A stretch of DNA of 64,000 nt, taken from Paracamarosporium sp. OC-R06-R3. Its lineage: Eukaryota > Ascomycota > Dothideomycetes > Pleosporales > Didymosphaeriaceae. The position numbers and the translations under genes are program-made. The first letter of the stretch is position 1. The number at the start of each line of letters is the position of its first letter. The notes below the pieces were generated by a model. It searched no databases and was not told the DNA's origin. It saw nothing but the letters and a program-made list of their open reading frames with translations. This document shows positions 1 through 11,687 of the stretch, in pieces. The stretch covers positions 41,218-105,217 of the forward strand of contig JACVRA010000247.1 in NCBI GenBank assembly GCA_019828545.1. Direction: 5' to 3'.

Positions 1-1197
1 GACCTCGGTCCTGCGCTTGAGCTTGGAGACCATTTCCGGAGATGAAAACCACCAGTACAGCAGCATATGCGGCCCCACTTGCGAATATTTCCGCCATGCT
101 TGCCTTGCTGGCCACTGTGACCACGCTTACAAAACATGTTGCCGCAGCAAAGACTATTATGAACCGGAAAAGAGTCCGTTGAACCGAGTTGAGAGCAATA
201 ACCGGAACTAGAAGCAGCGCAATAGCAAGAGTTGCAACTAAAGCTCGCGCTATGGCTCGGATAAAGGGCTTGTATATCACAATCTGGGTGCCCTGTCCAT
301 CAGACTTTCTCGGAAAAATCTAATTGGAGGTTAGAAGCAGTTAGGCTTATTGCTAATACAGGGAGTATTACCTTCAGCTTAACGGAATAGAGGAAAACAT
401 ATACAAATTCAACCATATGTGTCACTTTTGACATTCCTTGGTCTTTGACTTGACCGATATTGATCAGATCATACGGTTCCGCACTGAGGTACTTAACCTC
501 GGGTCTTGCAATACATCCATTTGTTTTGATCCAGCCATCCAACGTTCGAACATGTCTGGGCACAGAATCCGGCATATTGATTGCCCATTGACTTCGTTGA
601 AGGAAGTCATCCATATCAAGATCAGCGTGATACAACCCTTAGAAGGCGCAAATAAACTTACCATAATCGGAGAAAGCTTGGTTAAGTCGCGCAATGATAT
701 CTTTTCTACGGGGATTCTTGTCTCTACGACAACTTCCCAGAAAAAGCTCCGCTTCTTCCGTTCGGTCGATCTCGTTAAGTTCTTCTTCAAGCTTGGAGAT
801 ATTGTCTTGTTTTAAAAGGAGCATTCTCATGCGTAGAACACGGAACCGACGGAAATTTTGGAACTCGTAGTTGCGGCCAAGGAGGGACGCGTACAGTGGA
901 TACCCGGGTCGGTATAATTTAGCTGCAAGAATTATTATCCATGCTCCCATGGTAGTATAGGCCAGGATTACCATCTCTCTCAGCCCAACTAACACCAGCC
1001 TTTTCTCTCCAAGGATAATGTGCCTTCTCCTTGCCAGGTTGTTTCGGCTTCCTTTTGACCATATGGAGGAGATACAACAGAAACCGCAACCGGGAAATAT
1101 TCCTGTCGGCTTCGGAGTTTTCTACGGTCGCTTCCACTAACAAACTGTGATTATTGCTACCATGGCTCGCGAGTAGGAACTTACGATCAGGATCCAT
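1..1197 (-). CDS. DUF6594 membrane protein, 3' end beyond window, splice site damaged
   Basis: Function unknown; the family is fungal, with a coiled-coil-like body and C-terminal membrane helices. Proposed exons: 1197-972, 922-662, 610-372, 319 to beyond base 1. The core starts at YRPGYPLYASLLG and continues through FRRFRVLRMRMLLLKQD, LEEELNEIDRTEE and FLGSCRRDKNP, all hallmarks of DUF6594. The last exon encodes a hydrophobic stretch (ALVATLAIALLLVPVIAL) and a second one (LFRFIIVFAAATCFVSVV). Phases match at every junction. The intron 661-611 has a clean GTAAGT donor, but its 3' end reads GG where AG is needed; read through, it puts an in-frame TAA at 641-639. The first donor (GTAATC at 971) is a choice; GTGTTAG further upstream also fits the phase. 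It may be an inactive allele. The family call is secure; start and activity are not. Confidence 0.7.
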
Positions 1198-2626
1198 GGA
1201 ATTTAGTTTCAGCGGGTTTAAATATCAGTTCCCTTCACTTATCCTTCATCTAGCCTTTGTAGAGATGATTATGTAGATGGACCGCGGGATCTGTCAGGAT
1301 AGCTCCGCCCGTTTGCATCAAACACAATGAACCTGCATGAGAGAATATAGCCACCGGATTACTATTGCCGTTCCTCTTGGTATGGAAATATAATCTTCGA
1401 GGGCCAGCAACATGAAGTTTGGTTGCAGACCTGGATAATCATGTTGCCTATCGCTAGCTATTGAACTGCCCCGCAGCTAACTTCTACATAGCCTTTGCGG
1501 CTACGAAGGATCGTGACGTGCTGCACTGCAATAGCAGTTTCTCCTCGTGGGCTAATCAAGGGTGCTGCAGAGTGCCGTCCCGCTTCTTTGGTATTGCGCC
1601 TGCTGTTTGCCTTGCGTATTGCCTTGCGTATTGCCTTGCGTATTGCCTTGCGTATTGCCTTGCGTATTGCCTTGCGTATTGCCTTGCGTATTGCCTTGTC
1701 GCGTTAATATCGCGCTGCTGCATTGGCGTGCTGCATCGCCACGTGGCCAGCCTTATCGAGGACAAACTTGTTAAGAATCGTAAAACACACATTCAAGACT
1801 TGTCCGCTACTCTCACGGGTTTTTGTTACTATTTATCCCACCTTTCGCGTTCCTTCTGAGCTTCGGGCAATCCATTTCCCAAGTTAGTATATCCTAGGAA
1901 GAAAGCACAATGCCTTTTACTAGAGCGCAACCACGGCTAGCCAAGACAATAGTCAGTGATATCTTTTCAAGTGTCCTCGAACATCTCTTATGAAATCTGT
2001 AGTTCCCGAAGTTCCACGTTGGAGACGATGTGGTCTGGGCATCTCCTGACGGAGAACGTGATTGCATTGTTTCCAAAGTAACTCCAGAGTTTCCATATCA
2101 ATATAACCTGGTGGACGCGAGTGGCACTAAGATTAAAGACAATGTACCCGAAGGTCAACTTAGATCTAAATAACTGAGGTTCACAGAAAGAACAATTACT
2201 GGGAGCAGCTTGACCAGTGCAATAAGAGCTATGTAAGACGGTCAATAGATAGGCGAGTCGCATGAATATTATTCACAATGAACTAGCCTCATTAACCAAC
2301 GATTCATAAGATGATTTAGCACTGAACATTGCCACCATAAACAGGGAGGGTGGTCGACCCGCTCAGGCTATGCCCTTGTGAGATGGCGGATTTAACTTTA
2401 CAAGAAGTGAGCTAGTTCATAGGGAGGCAAGAGAGTGAGTTTAATTAAAAGGCTGCGACGCATATGTCAGCCTGAACGCTTTACACAGCCATAAACATGA
2501 CAGCTAGAACCCCACTTTAGAGCTGGTAGTACGAGGGACGCACTTGCTCACCGTTTTTCGTCTCAGCTTTTGCGGGTACAAAGCCACACGATACTCTCTT
2601 CTTTGTAAAAAAAGAAAAACTCAAAT
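1198..2626. other. intergenic region
   Basis: There is no supportable gene. Reading frames through 1461-1859 are produced by the 12-bp tandem repeat inside it. The rest shows no protein family I recognise on either strand. Confidence 0.6.
1609..1698. repeat. 12-bp minisatellite, about 7.5 copies
   Basis: The unit gccttgcgtatt is repeated head to tail seven times without a mismatch (1609-1692), followed by half a copy (1693-1698). Because the unit is 12 bp, all frames stay open across it, giving spurious ALRI, AYCL or ARQY repeat peptides. The perfect identity suggests recent expansion. Confidence 0.95.
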
Positions 2627-5153
2627 CTAAATAATGTATATACTTGTGCGCTTCACGCTTGTGAATTCAACGTTTTGGTTGAAATGTTCGTTTACCCCCA
2701 GTCTTTCGCAAATCAAAGAGTGAGACCCGATCTCAGGAGGCCGGGTCTCGGGAGGGAGGTTTTGCACAGCGTCATCCGGCAAAATCCCTAAGACGATACC
2801 GCGAACATGTCCCCCATCGTCACAGTACTTCAACCAGAGGAGCTTTGACCCTATGTATTTGGAACAGCGTTGAAGATCGTCTATTGCCCATGCCGTTCTG
2901 TTCTCATCATTTTTCGGGTCTCTGATCGTTCCAAACGATCGATCGCTGCCGGATTCGGGTACTGTCCACTGGGTGACCTCGGCGACAAAACCAGTGAGAA
3001 ACAGCCATCCACCCTTTGTTTGTCCATATATATTCGGTCCACTTGGCAAAACCTTTGTTCTTCTCATGTCGACTTGAACGAAGTAGGTTGACGAAAATTG
3101 TCCCTCTGCAGGCCATCGAACAGCTCCTGGAACGCTCGACCAGCTCCAGCTGGGCGCGATGTAGTCGTGATTATTACGAGATGCATCGACAGCTACCCAT
3201 ATCAATGAGCGAAGGAGATCCTTGCTCCACATGCCTGCTAGATAAGGTCCTGTCTTCGAACTATACCATCTACTCGCAAGACCAGCGACAGCCGGTAGCC
3301 AGTCTGAAGATTTTGTGATTGACTTCTTTGAATATTCTGTCACAAGGTCTCTCCAATCGGGGCCCCACCTCATAGATTCATATTGAGCTTTCAGGACCGC
3401 GGGCTCTCCGTATATAGACCCATAGCGCGGGTGCCTGTCTGGAACAGAAGTTATGACAACAAGTTCGGGTAACTGTCCTATGACAGTGTATTTATCAGGT
3501 TTGTATGTATTTTCGACTGAAGATAGAAAATTTGAGTGGGCGGGTGGTGCGTCTCCAGAGGAAGATGATGTGTCCCGTCGGAGAGGGAGTAGCAAATCGC
3601 CAGAGAAGTCGAACATACTACCACATTCGCATTGGAGGGACGTCAAACATTCGAATACGACCTCATACCCAGTGAAATGAATTATTCTCCTTCCAAGGAT
3701 CCGTTCTTGAAAACACCATGCTCTTGCGAACAGAGGATATCCAGCGTCGGTCAATACGCCATTATTTATGCTGGACCAGGTGGTTGAGCTACTACTTCCC
3801 CATGTGAAAGCAGTGTGAGGGACTGAGCATCTTACAAAGACTTCGAACGGGGTCTGGTTCTGGTCGATGCCCGTAATCGTGGTATATGGGTGCTTCGGCA
3901 AGAATAATCCTCCATCACCATCCTCCGCAGCAGTCGCAGCAATTACAAGTGTCGCATTGTTATAGACTGCAGCCATTTTTGCAGCTTCAGTTTCCCAGTC
4001 CATCTTGTCATCCTGAATGATGCACAGTGAATCGATCCAAATGTATCGGATGCCGAGGTGGCGCGTCATAGTAATGGCATCTTGAAAAGTGCGAGGCAGG
4101 CGTGACCAGGGAATATTCTGTTTCCAATCTTTGATTGAAGTTTTTGTAGTTACCAGATGCTGACTACGGCCCCAACAGTGCGAAAGAGCCACGTACGTAC
4201 CCTGTAAATCCTCACCTTGAGGCTGAGAAAGACGGATGTCCATATTATCATCACTTCCAACATATACCACTCGCGTTGGCAACGTTTTGGGTTTGTTCCC
4301 AGATACATTGTTACAGAAGTCATGGTTCGAGCGACATTCGGTGAGCCATGGTACTACAAGCCTGGCTAGTCCTGCGGCATCAGGCATCGAGGTTATATGG
4401 CGCGCCGACCCACCATCCCATATCATCGCTGATCCATACGGATCTTCACGTTTCATGGACGTTCCGACGGTATTCCAAGGGGACGGATTGCCTGCGCACT
4501 GTCAGACCTCCGCGTCCGGCTATTAATAGAAGCTCTCTTTGGGTTCTATGACAACAGAATGTAAAATGGATCGCACCAGGTAATGTATAAAACTCAAGAT
4601 TCAAGAGCTCTTCATCTTCCCGATATTCCGCACTCAAATTCAAATCACCAAAGATACCAATCTCGTCTTGCTCGTCGGAGTTTTGTCGTGATACCCAAAC
4701 GCGTAGTATATCCCCAAGGCAAAACTGGATATCGACCATTATTTTTGGATCTTCTAGACTGAATCCTCCATCGGCTAGTTTTGTCAAACCAGTGAGCAAT
4801 AGCTGACAGGATGGACAATTCTTTTCTTCGGCTGCGCTCATCACGTCCTCCAGCGTCGCTGAGACCACCCAAGGGGCAAATTCGAGGTTTCCTATTCTTT
4901 TCTTTCTGGATGCTTCATGTGTCGCAATGCTTTGGTTGTTTTCTTTTGCTTTGAATGCATTACGCCCGTTGCCAGCGTTTGTATTGCAGTGGATGCCATC
5001 TCGAGGAAGAAGGCTGAAGGCTGACTCTGGCGAGAAGTTGCAACAAACTGAACAGAAGACAGGATCGTCTGTAATGCGCGTACCAAGGCGATTGCTGTCG
5101 TTCAGTGCCTCTGGGTAAACGTTCCGTCGTAAAATGATTTCTGGAGTGGCCAT
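2627..5153 (-). CDS. HET-domain protein, 813 aa
   Basis: A heterokaryon-incompatibility (HET, PF06985) protein. Family members control death after fusion of unlike hyphae; this one's partner is unknown. Exons 5153-4577 and 4491-2627, joined in phase 1 (intron GTGCGA...GCGCAG, 85 nt), give 813 residues. The N-terminal part has a Cys-rich FCSVCCNF motif and CPSC. The HET core begins near residue 292 with YVALSHCWG, followed by LPRTFQDAI, LGIRYIWIDSLCIIQDD, DWETEAAKMAAVYNNA and, after the core, the FARAWCFQERIL signature. The residues after the splice (GNPSPWNTVGTS) resemble the usual linker before HET domains. The C-terminal 300 residues are of the usual unassigned kind. Start chosen as the first ATG of a long open frame. 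High confidence in family, moderate in the exact N-terminus. Confidence 0.9.
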
Positions 5154-6592
5154 AAATGCTGGAGGAGACTTTCAGAAAATGAAGTGTTGATGGTTTCAGT
5201 TATGGAAGTGATGCGGGGTGCGGTTATTTATTAATCAAAATCGATGTCTTACATGCATGGATTCTCTACGCGTTCGGTGATTGGGTGGCATTTCAACAAC
5301 TGGCTGCTTGTGAATTAGTAGCCACTACATCTCAGTCTCATACAAAGGTCTTCCTCTATTGCTCTGACTACTTCGTGCGCTGCCACTAGGTCGACCTCTG
5401 CAGTATCAACAGTCATGCTCCACGCTCGCGTTTCTGGCAGCAGGGGTGTGCATTTCCCTTCCATGACCCTTTGCTTCATCGTGGTATTGCCTCTTGTCGT
5501 TAGCACAGATTGGGCAAAGCCACCTTGGAAGTTGAGCCGGGCTTCTCTGGAGAAGGTGCAATGTCGTGCAACCTAACTGATTAAGGTAAAACTCATGTAG
5601 ACATGCATGCATCTGCATACTCTGTCTACTGTACCTGGCGCACAGAACAACATATGTACATCTTTATCACCTCAGTGTAGGCTGCCTCTGGTATGAATTT
5701 TATCCTGATTCTGTACTGCTATTGCAGTCATAGGAGTGTTTGTCTCCCACCGTTTCGCAGTATGGTCAATACGTTACTATGCCAAATAGCTACCTAGCAT
5801 TCTGTTATTCGAGCCAGAAAGGGACGGAATTGGCGAATTGGAAAGATGGAATGCGGCCCAATAGGAAATACATGCGCTGTATGTTATGGTCCAAGAAGTG
5901 TGGGTAGGCGGGACTGGTGTTTCAAACTAGCCCACTTTTCCGCCCCCAATCTAATCATCAGCTGCAGTCCCCCACCGGCTCAAGTGCCTAGCGCCGGGAG
6001 AAGGTTTACTATGTGCAAAGAGTAGTTCTCAAACAATAAATTGTTGTAGCCACCCTGCCAATTCTCTGAACTCCTTCCGACGCTAGGTAACTGAGCTAGG
6101 AGGAGGGACTGTATTAGCTGGCTTCGCATAGGCAATGCTTCTTTTCCTCCCAAAGCATCACAATCCCCAAAGTATGCATTGTGAGGAATTGTAAGTATAT
6201 GGCAACAATCGCTCAACTAGACGCTATGTTTGCCATTAATCTTTGTTCATCGAAAGCATTCAGCGTTGCATCTTGGAGTCATCGTTGTAGAACGGTGTTA
6301 AACACGCGTACCGCACAGCCACCATTTAAATTGATCGTCGCTAACCGATCTGCATGATACGGGGAGGCGCTTCTCACATCTCCTGGTTCGCCCATGAGTC
6401 CGGAAATGCCTACTAACGAAGCGTCGCTTGTTCACGCTATATGTAAGGCTGACACCCTCGCTTATACTGGGCTGCCTTCAACTTTGTTTCATGAATAGCG
6501 ATTTATCTCGAGTCGCGCCGCGCTTGAAGGTCCGAGAATGCCTCATACTCAATCTCACGCGATATTTGAGTCTGGCTACGACCCGAACTATT
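5154..6592. other. intergenic region
   Basis: Divergent upstream region of the HET gene (minus strand) and the membrane-protein gene (plus strand). Only short frames of no recognisable family are seen; nothing else can be supported. Confidence 0.6.
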
Positions 6593-9199
6593 ATGTCTAC
6601 CAACAGTAGTGCAATACAGATAGGCAATACAGGACAGGATCCAAGCCTACGGGACAGAGGCATGTCAGTTCGGGACCAGAATGTCAAAGGGCTGGTACAA
6701 ACTTCCCATATTTTCTTCTTCGTTCCTTTCTTCGCTCCGCAGGGCTCAAATGTTTGCCGACATTTTTGGTGTCGTCTTCTAAAGTAGAAAACAAGAAAGT
6801 GGTTATCAGTGATGTTCGAAAGATTGCTTCAGTAAGAGTTCTTGGAGCACACATCGCTCCTGTGGCTATCAGTTTTCTCCTTCTAGGGTTGAATGGCTTC
6901 ACGCTGCCGAATGGACCAGGATTAACCACGTTCGTGACGTTACTTATGCAAGTGCTTGCGAAGCTACATGTGAGTCTACTATGAATTGAAGAATTTCATA
7001 TGTCAGGCTCCTAACCTCTCTAGGAACTACTGATTGTGGGTTCACTCACTGCGATTGCTCTTGATCTTCTTCGATACCACCTTCTTGGCCCAGGCCTTAG
7101 TATTGGATTGCTGAGTTTGGGACTATCTATCGGTGGTCCCAGCTGGCTTTGGACCAATGATTTCATCTGCGGTTTTGGCATGTCTTCAATTCCCCAGAAT
7201 ATCTACAATACACTTAAAAGATTCCTTGCTTCGCGCAAAAGAAGTGTGGAGACGTCCAAGCCCACGGACACGCAATCAACGCTACTACGTCGGATTTGGG
7301 TGTCTCTGCGTGCTTTAGGAGGCACGCTACTACAATCAAGGCTCGTATTATGCTTTGTGCTTGTATTTTGCACCTTGTTAGCTACCCTCGTTGGCCCAGC
7401 GTCTGCCCTTCTCCTTATCCCCGATGATCAATGGGTGGCATCTGCTCGGACTAAGTTCTATATTCATGGGACGGCTGACATGCTTTGGCCCACAGTGCTC
7501 AAAAGCGACCACACCAGTGTCGGGCAGTGCAGCATCAGTCCGCTCCCTGTTTGGGTTGATACCTGTTTGAATGGCGGATGGACGAAGCTGGCCGCCATAT
7601 TCCAGCATATCGGCCCTTTACCGAGCTGGCAAATCTACATAGCTGTTGGGGCCACTTTTCATATTCCTCCGGCTACCATGCTTCAGGGTGGGTACTCAAG
7701 TTCGGGTGATACTTGGGCTACGTCTGCGCATATCTCTGTGGCTTCACTCGCCTCTTACTTAGGGGAACGAGCACAGGTGGCTTTTGATATGGCTAAAGGA
7801 CGCAACAGGAGGCTTCGTGATTTTGGCGGAAAAGATCTTATGATAGCTTCGGGAGGAAAATTTCCAGTCGCAAGAGCGGCATGCAGCAGTGCGACAGAAA
7901 TGCATGGACCTGACACTCCTGTATATTTTCCCGTGTTGACTGAGAAGATCTTGTGGCGTTCAGAGCATCACGGTACTGGGCCGAGCAAACTTCTGACAGC
8001 GTCAGACCTCGGTCGTGCCGACTGGACCGCACTGTCTTCGCTTAATGCGACCACACAAGAGCAAGTTCGGGCGCAATGGGCTCCTTTGCCAGAGACACTT
8101 GGATCTGGGACTGCAGCATTGCTATATCTCGTTCAAAATCAGACACACGCGTATGCTCGCGGATGTGTGGTGGAAGCGTGGTGGGTAAGGGGACAGACAA
8201 TTCAATCTTCTCGAGCAGATGGGGCCGCATGGACCGTTATGCCTGGAGACAAATCCCGCCGTGATAATGGAGAATACCCTGACCTTTTGTGGCCAGATCT
8301 TTACGACCATCGCTTTACTCCGTACTTTGATCCGCCCATCAAAGCTGAATAGGCTTGGCTTGATGCTTTGGCGCCCAAGATGCCAGAGGCGTCACACAAG
8401 GACAACGATCTGGTCATGACAAGTTTTGAGGCTCTCCTGAATCAAACACACCTCAGTAGACCGATCGAAGTGGAAGAATCGGGGAATAGTACTGGACTAG
8501 ATCTGGAGTGAGTGCATAATCCCCTATATCGGACCATGTTCTCAATGGTATCTATATCCGGGCACAATACGGGCCGTCATACTGAAACCGTCTCTTATTC
8601 TTGGAAAGAATCCAACTGACGACAGCCCCAGATATGTTACCTCTGCTTTTTTCGTCAACGCTCTTTCCCGCATTGGGTTCTTGCACCAACTTGTATACGC
8701 ACATGATAGTAAACTAAATCCAGCCCTCGAGGCCTCCATAACCGATGACAACTTTATCAGCGGCACAGACATATATTCCGAACAAGACCCCTCCAAGCCC
8801 TACAATGACCCCTCTAAGCCGTACACCCACGCACGTTATGAGTCGTACAAATACGGAGCGGCTTGGTCGCTTGTCAACGGGGGTCAGAAAGCAGCAGCAG
8901 CAATTCTATGCGTGCATCTCATGCTGGTACTTATACACACTTGTATACTGGTGTGTACAGGTCATTCATGTGAGGCATGGGATACAATCAATGAGCTGGT
9001 GGTGTTGGCATTCAATTCCATCTCAAGTACCAATGTGTTTCAGAATTGTAGCAGTGGCATTGCGCGGTCACAAACACTGGAGACGAGGGTTAGGATTGGG
9101 ACGAGGATTGGTGATGACGGACAGGAGAGGTCGGAGCTAGTAGTTTGTGGGGCAGAGGATCGGGCTGGATATGTGGCCGTCGGACAAGCTTATGGCTGA
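6593..9199 (+). CDS. large multi-pass membrane protein interrupted by an amber codon
   Basis: A fungal membrane protein of unknown function. Proposed exons: 6593-6694, 6796-6969, 7024-8507, 8632-9199. They join in phase into 776 codons, but codon 535 is TAG (8350-8352), so a normal product would be 534 aa. Hydrophobic segments include HIAPVAISFLLLGLNG, LLGPGLSIGLLSLGLSIGG, LVLCFVLVFCTLLATLVG and, after the stop, AAAAILCVHLMLVLIHTC. The frame past the TAG starts AWLDALAP and continues 240 residues, through an intron with GTGAGT donor, CTGAC branch and CAG acceptor (8508-8631), to a tail typical of the family (NELVVLAFNSISS). The intron ending at 7023 (GTGAGT...CTCTAG) is clear; the first exon is less certain. 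Either a recent nonsense mutation, readthrough, or a sequence error. Confidence 0.7.
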
Positions 9200-9424
9200 T
9201 GCAGCTTCATATCAAGTAGCCGGGACGTACTGCTTACTTCTGGCTGCATGGACCAGAAATTCAATTTTTAGTGTCTCACGATTACAAATCTATGCGAAAG
9301 ACACTCTAAAAAGAAAAAGAAAGGAGAGGAAACGAAAAATGTATCTATTACTCATGTATTGATTAGCGTGGATGAACCCCACACGGTGAAGATTGCATCT
9401 GTATAAGCACAGACAATTTGCTTA

Positions 9425-11687
9425 TTACGTATGTGAAAATAACGAAGATAATCTATCATTCGAAATTGTCAACAGCGTATTCCCAGAAAATGAGCACCAG
9501 GTCAGGAGGAGCCAGGCGACGCAGAATATGCATATCAAAATCGCCTTTCTCTGTTCCTTACTCTTGAAAGCTTTTACAATTTGTATGTACATTCTGCGAA
9601 ACATAGACAATTCCAAAGCCGTCGATGCAAATTCGTCTTGTTCCGTAGTAAGACACACGTGTTGTAATGAGTCAGTCTGTTGGAGATATGAGAGTACATC
9701 TTCTGAGCGATAGAGCATGGCAGTCTGATAAGGAGTACGATTGTTGCAATCCACAGATGCCAATTGATGCTGGACCCCAAGATGCAGTAGATGCACAAAG
9801 GCGGCGAGATTATCTTTCATTGCGGCATGATGAAGCAGTGTGCGTCCAGAGCCGTCTTTCGCATTTATGTCGAACCCCGCTTGGATGAAAAGATCTATTG
9901 CTTGCACACGCCTACTTTGGGTCGCGTGATGCAACAAAGACTTCCCCCGCCAGTCGTCCATCGCTAGTGTTTTCGCATTGGGATGCGAGAGTAAGAACTT
10001 GATGATCTCAATGTTCCCTCTCTGCGCGGCGAAGTGCAGAACGGACCGACCGAAGGCGTCTTTCAGGTTCAGGAATGAGTCATGCGTCTTCGGTGTATTT
10101 GTCGGACTACCTGCCGACGCCACTCTTTGAAGCAATGCGACTGTCGATGTCTTACTCCAACAAAGGAAATGTAAAATGGTCATGCCTCCATAATCTTGTA
10201 TCCAGGGATCTAGGTCATCGTACCGATCTTGTAGAAGCCGATGGCTGACTTTATTGAGGTACGTATGTAACGCCGTTCGCCCTCCAACGTCCTGGCAGTC
10301 AAGATCGGCGCCTCTCGCCAGTAGCATTCTTGCGATGTCGTAATCTTCACCTATTTGGATGCATTTATGTAATGGTGTCCTTCGATATGTTAAGCTACAA
10401 AAAGTTTCCATGTTCACGAGTGTGTTACTTACTCGCTAGAGTAGTTCGAAACGTCGACATCTACGCCTTCGTCCAAGAGAAAAGTTACAACATCTCCCTT
10501 CCCCGCCTGAACAGCAAGCTGCGAGACTGTAAGCATCGCAAACCTTGATTTGAATGAATACTAACATGTAGGAGAGAATTTCCATGCTTAGTAACATCGT
10601 TAATTGTGACCGTGCCAGACATCAAGAGATGTCTCAAAGTTGGGACGTCCCCGTGTTGAATCGCGTGATAGACGGAGTCATCGAAATTCACGATGCGAGG
10701 GCAGCGTAAACGGATACGAAGGTCAAGGCCGAAGATTATACTCGGATTCCAAATACAGGTGACGAGTATTGAAAAATTTCTCCTCAGGATGCTTAAATCC
10801 TGGGTCGATATATGAGCCCCAAAGCCTGACGGCATATTCTTTGTTTCGTATCGTCGTTTACCTGATGGAGACCAGGCCTCTACAATGACTGGGCCTACAC
10901 CAAACTCGGTAATGGTATTGGTGGTCTTATATTGACGGATGCACGTGCGTTTGATGCTGATCGGCTCCACGATAGTACTCAGCTTTTGGAACAATCGCTG
11001 CAGTCTAGGGTCATTGTGTGGGACAGACAGCTCTCTGGCCCCGCTGCCATCTATCTTTGCCTGGACTATCAAAGAACCGCTGGTGCGTACAGACTGTAAA
11101 GCTGGAACGATTTCTGCAGATGCATTTGGAAGAGTAGCTGCATTGTGTTGGGAGGTTTGATGGATATGAAGCCTAGCAATATGCCCTTCCATGCTTGTGA
11201 GCAGAGATCTGTTATTTAAGATTAACGCGCGCTACTTTCCATGTATGTCTTGCAAGATAAGTATTTACATTTGAGATACTGCGACCGCTTGCGAAAAGAT
11301 CGTGTTCCAGTGGTCGAGATTGTCAAAGAACTTCCGCAGTTGTCGGTCGAAGAGAAGCCATCGAAAGCTTTGCCACAAGCGCTTGCGCCTCGTGGTCAAT
11401 GAGCCACATCTTGTTTCGACGTTCTTCTTAACTGACGCGATATCAGTTTTGAAGTGTGTAAGCTCGTGCAATACTAGGGCGTTGATTTGAAACTGCGGTG
11501 GCACTTTGGAATATGTCTGCACCAGACAGTCGAAACTATCAGACAGACATGACAACTTCTGGTTGTAATTCTTGATCTCGCGCGGTGCATCGACAATGTC
11601 GAGGATAAAAGAATGCAGGAACTTGCACGAGCCGCCTGCAGCGCCAAGCAACGTGAGGATGCTGGCCGATGTAGAAATAGGATCCAT
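9425..11687 (-). CDS. ankyrin-repeat protein with fungal STAND-type N-domain and C-terminal membrane helix
   Basis: Likely a recognition or signalling protein; the partner is unknown. Exons 11687-11269, 11193-10566, 10518-10433 and 10394-9425 join in phase to 700 aa; introns are 75, 47 and 38 nt (the last is very short). The N-terminus (MDPISTSASILTLLGAAGG, then DIVDAPREI and LDHWNTIFSQAV) matches the N-terminal domain found on fungal STAND and ankyrin proteins. From about residue 300, ankyrin repeats follow: GNSLLHLAVQAGKGDVVTFLL, RRTPLHKC, GRTALHTYL, GRSVLHFAAQRGNIEIIKFLL, GKSLLHHATQ, GRTLLHHAAM, NRTPYQTAM. Near the C-terminus KAILICIFCVAWLLLTWCSF is a probable transmembrane helix. No nucleotide-binding domain is present. 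The gene converges on the amber-interrupted gene, 225 bp away. Confidence 0.88.

Noticed and set aside
638..661. A 24-nt intron (GTAAGT...TAAG) that would remove the stop in the DUF6594 gene
   Set aside because: Too short for a spliceosomal intron, and it would leave eight extra residues not expected in the family; a damaged 51-nt intron explains the data better.
1461..1859. Open frames encoding AYCL, ALRI or ARQY repeat peptides
   Set aside because: They arise from the 12-bp tandem repeat, exist on both strands, and have no signal peptide, homologue or splice context.
8508..8640. Apparent frameshift in the amber-interrupted gene
   Set aside because: A 124-nt intron with GTGAGT donor, CTGAC branch and CAG acceptor joins the two frames exactly, so no frameshift is needed.
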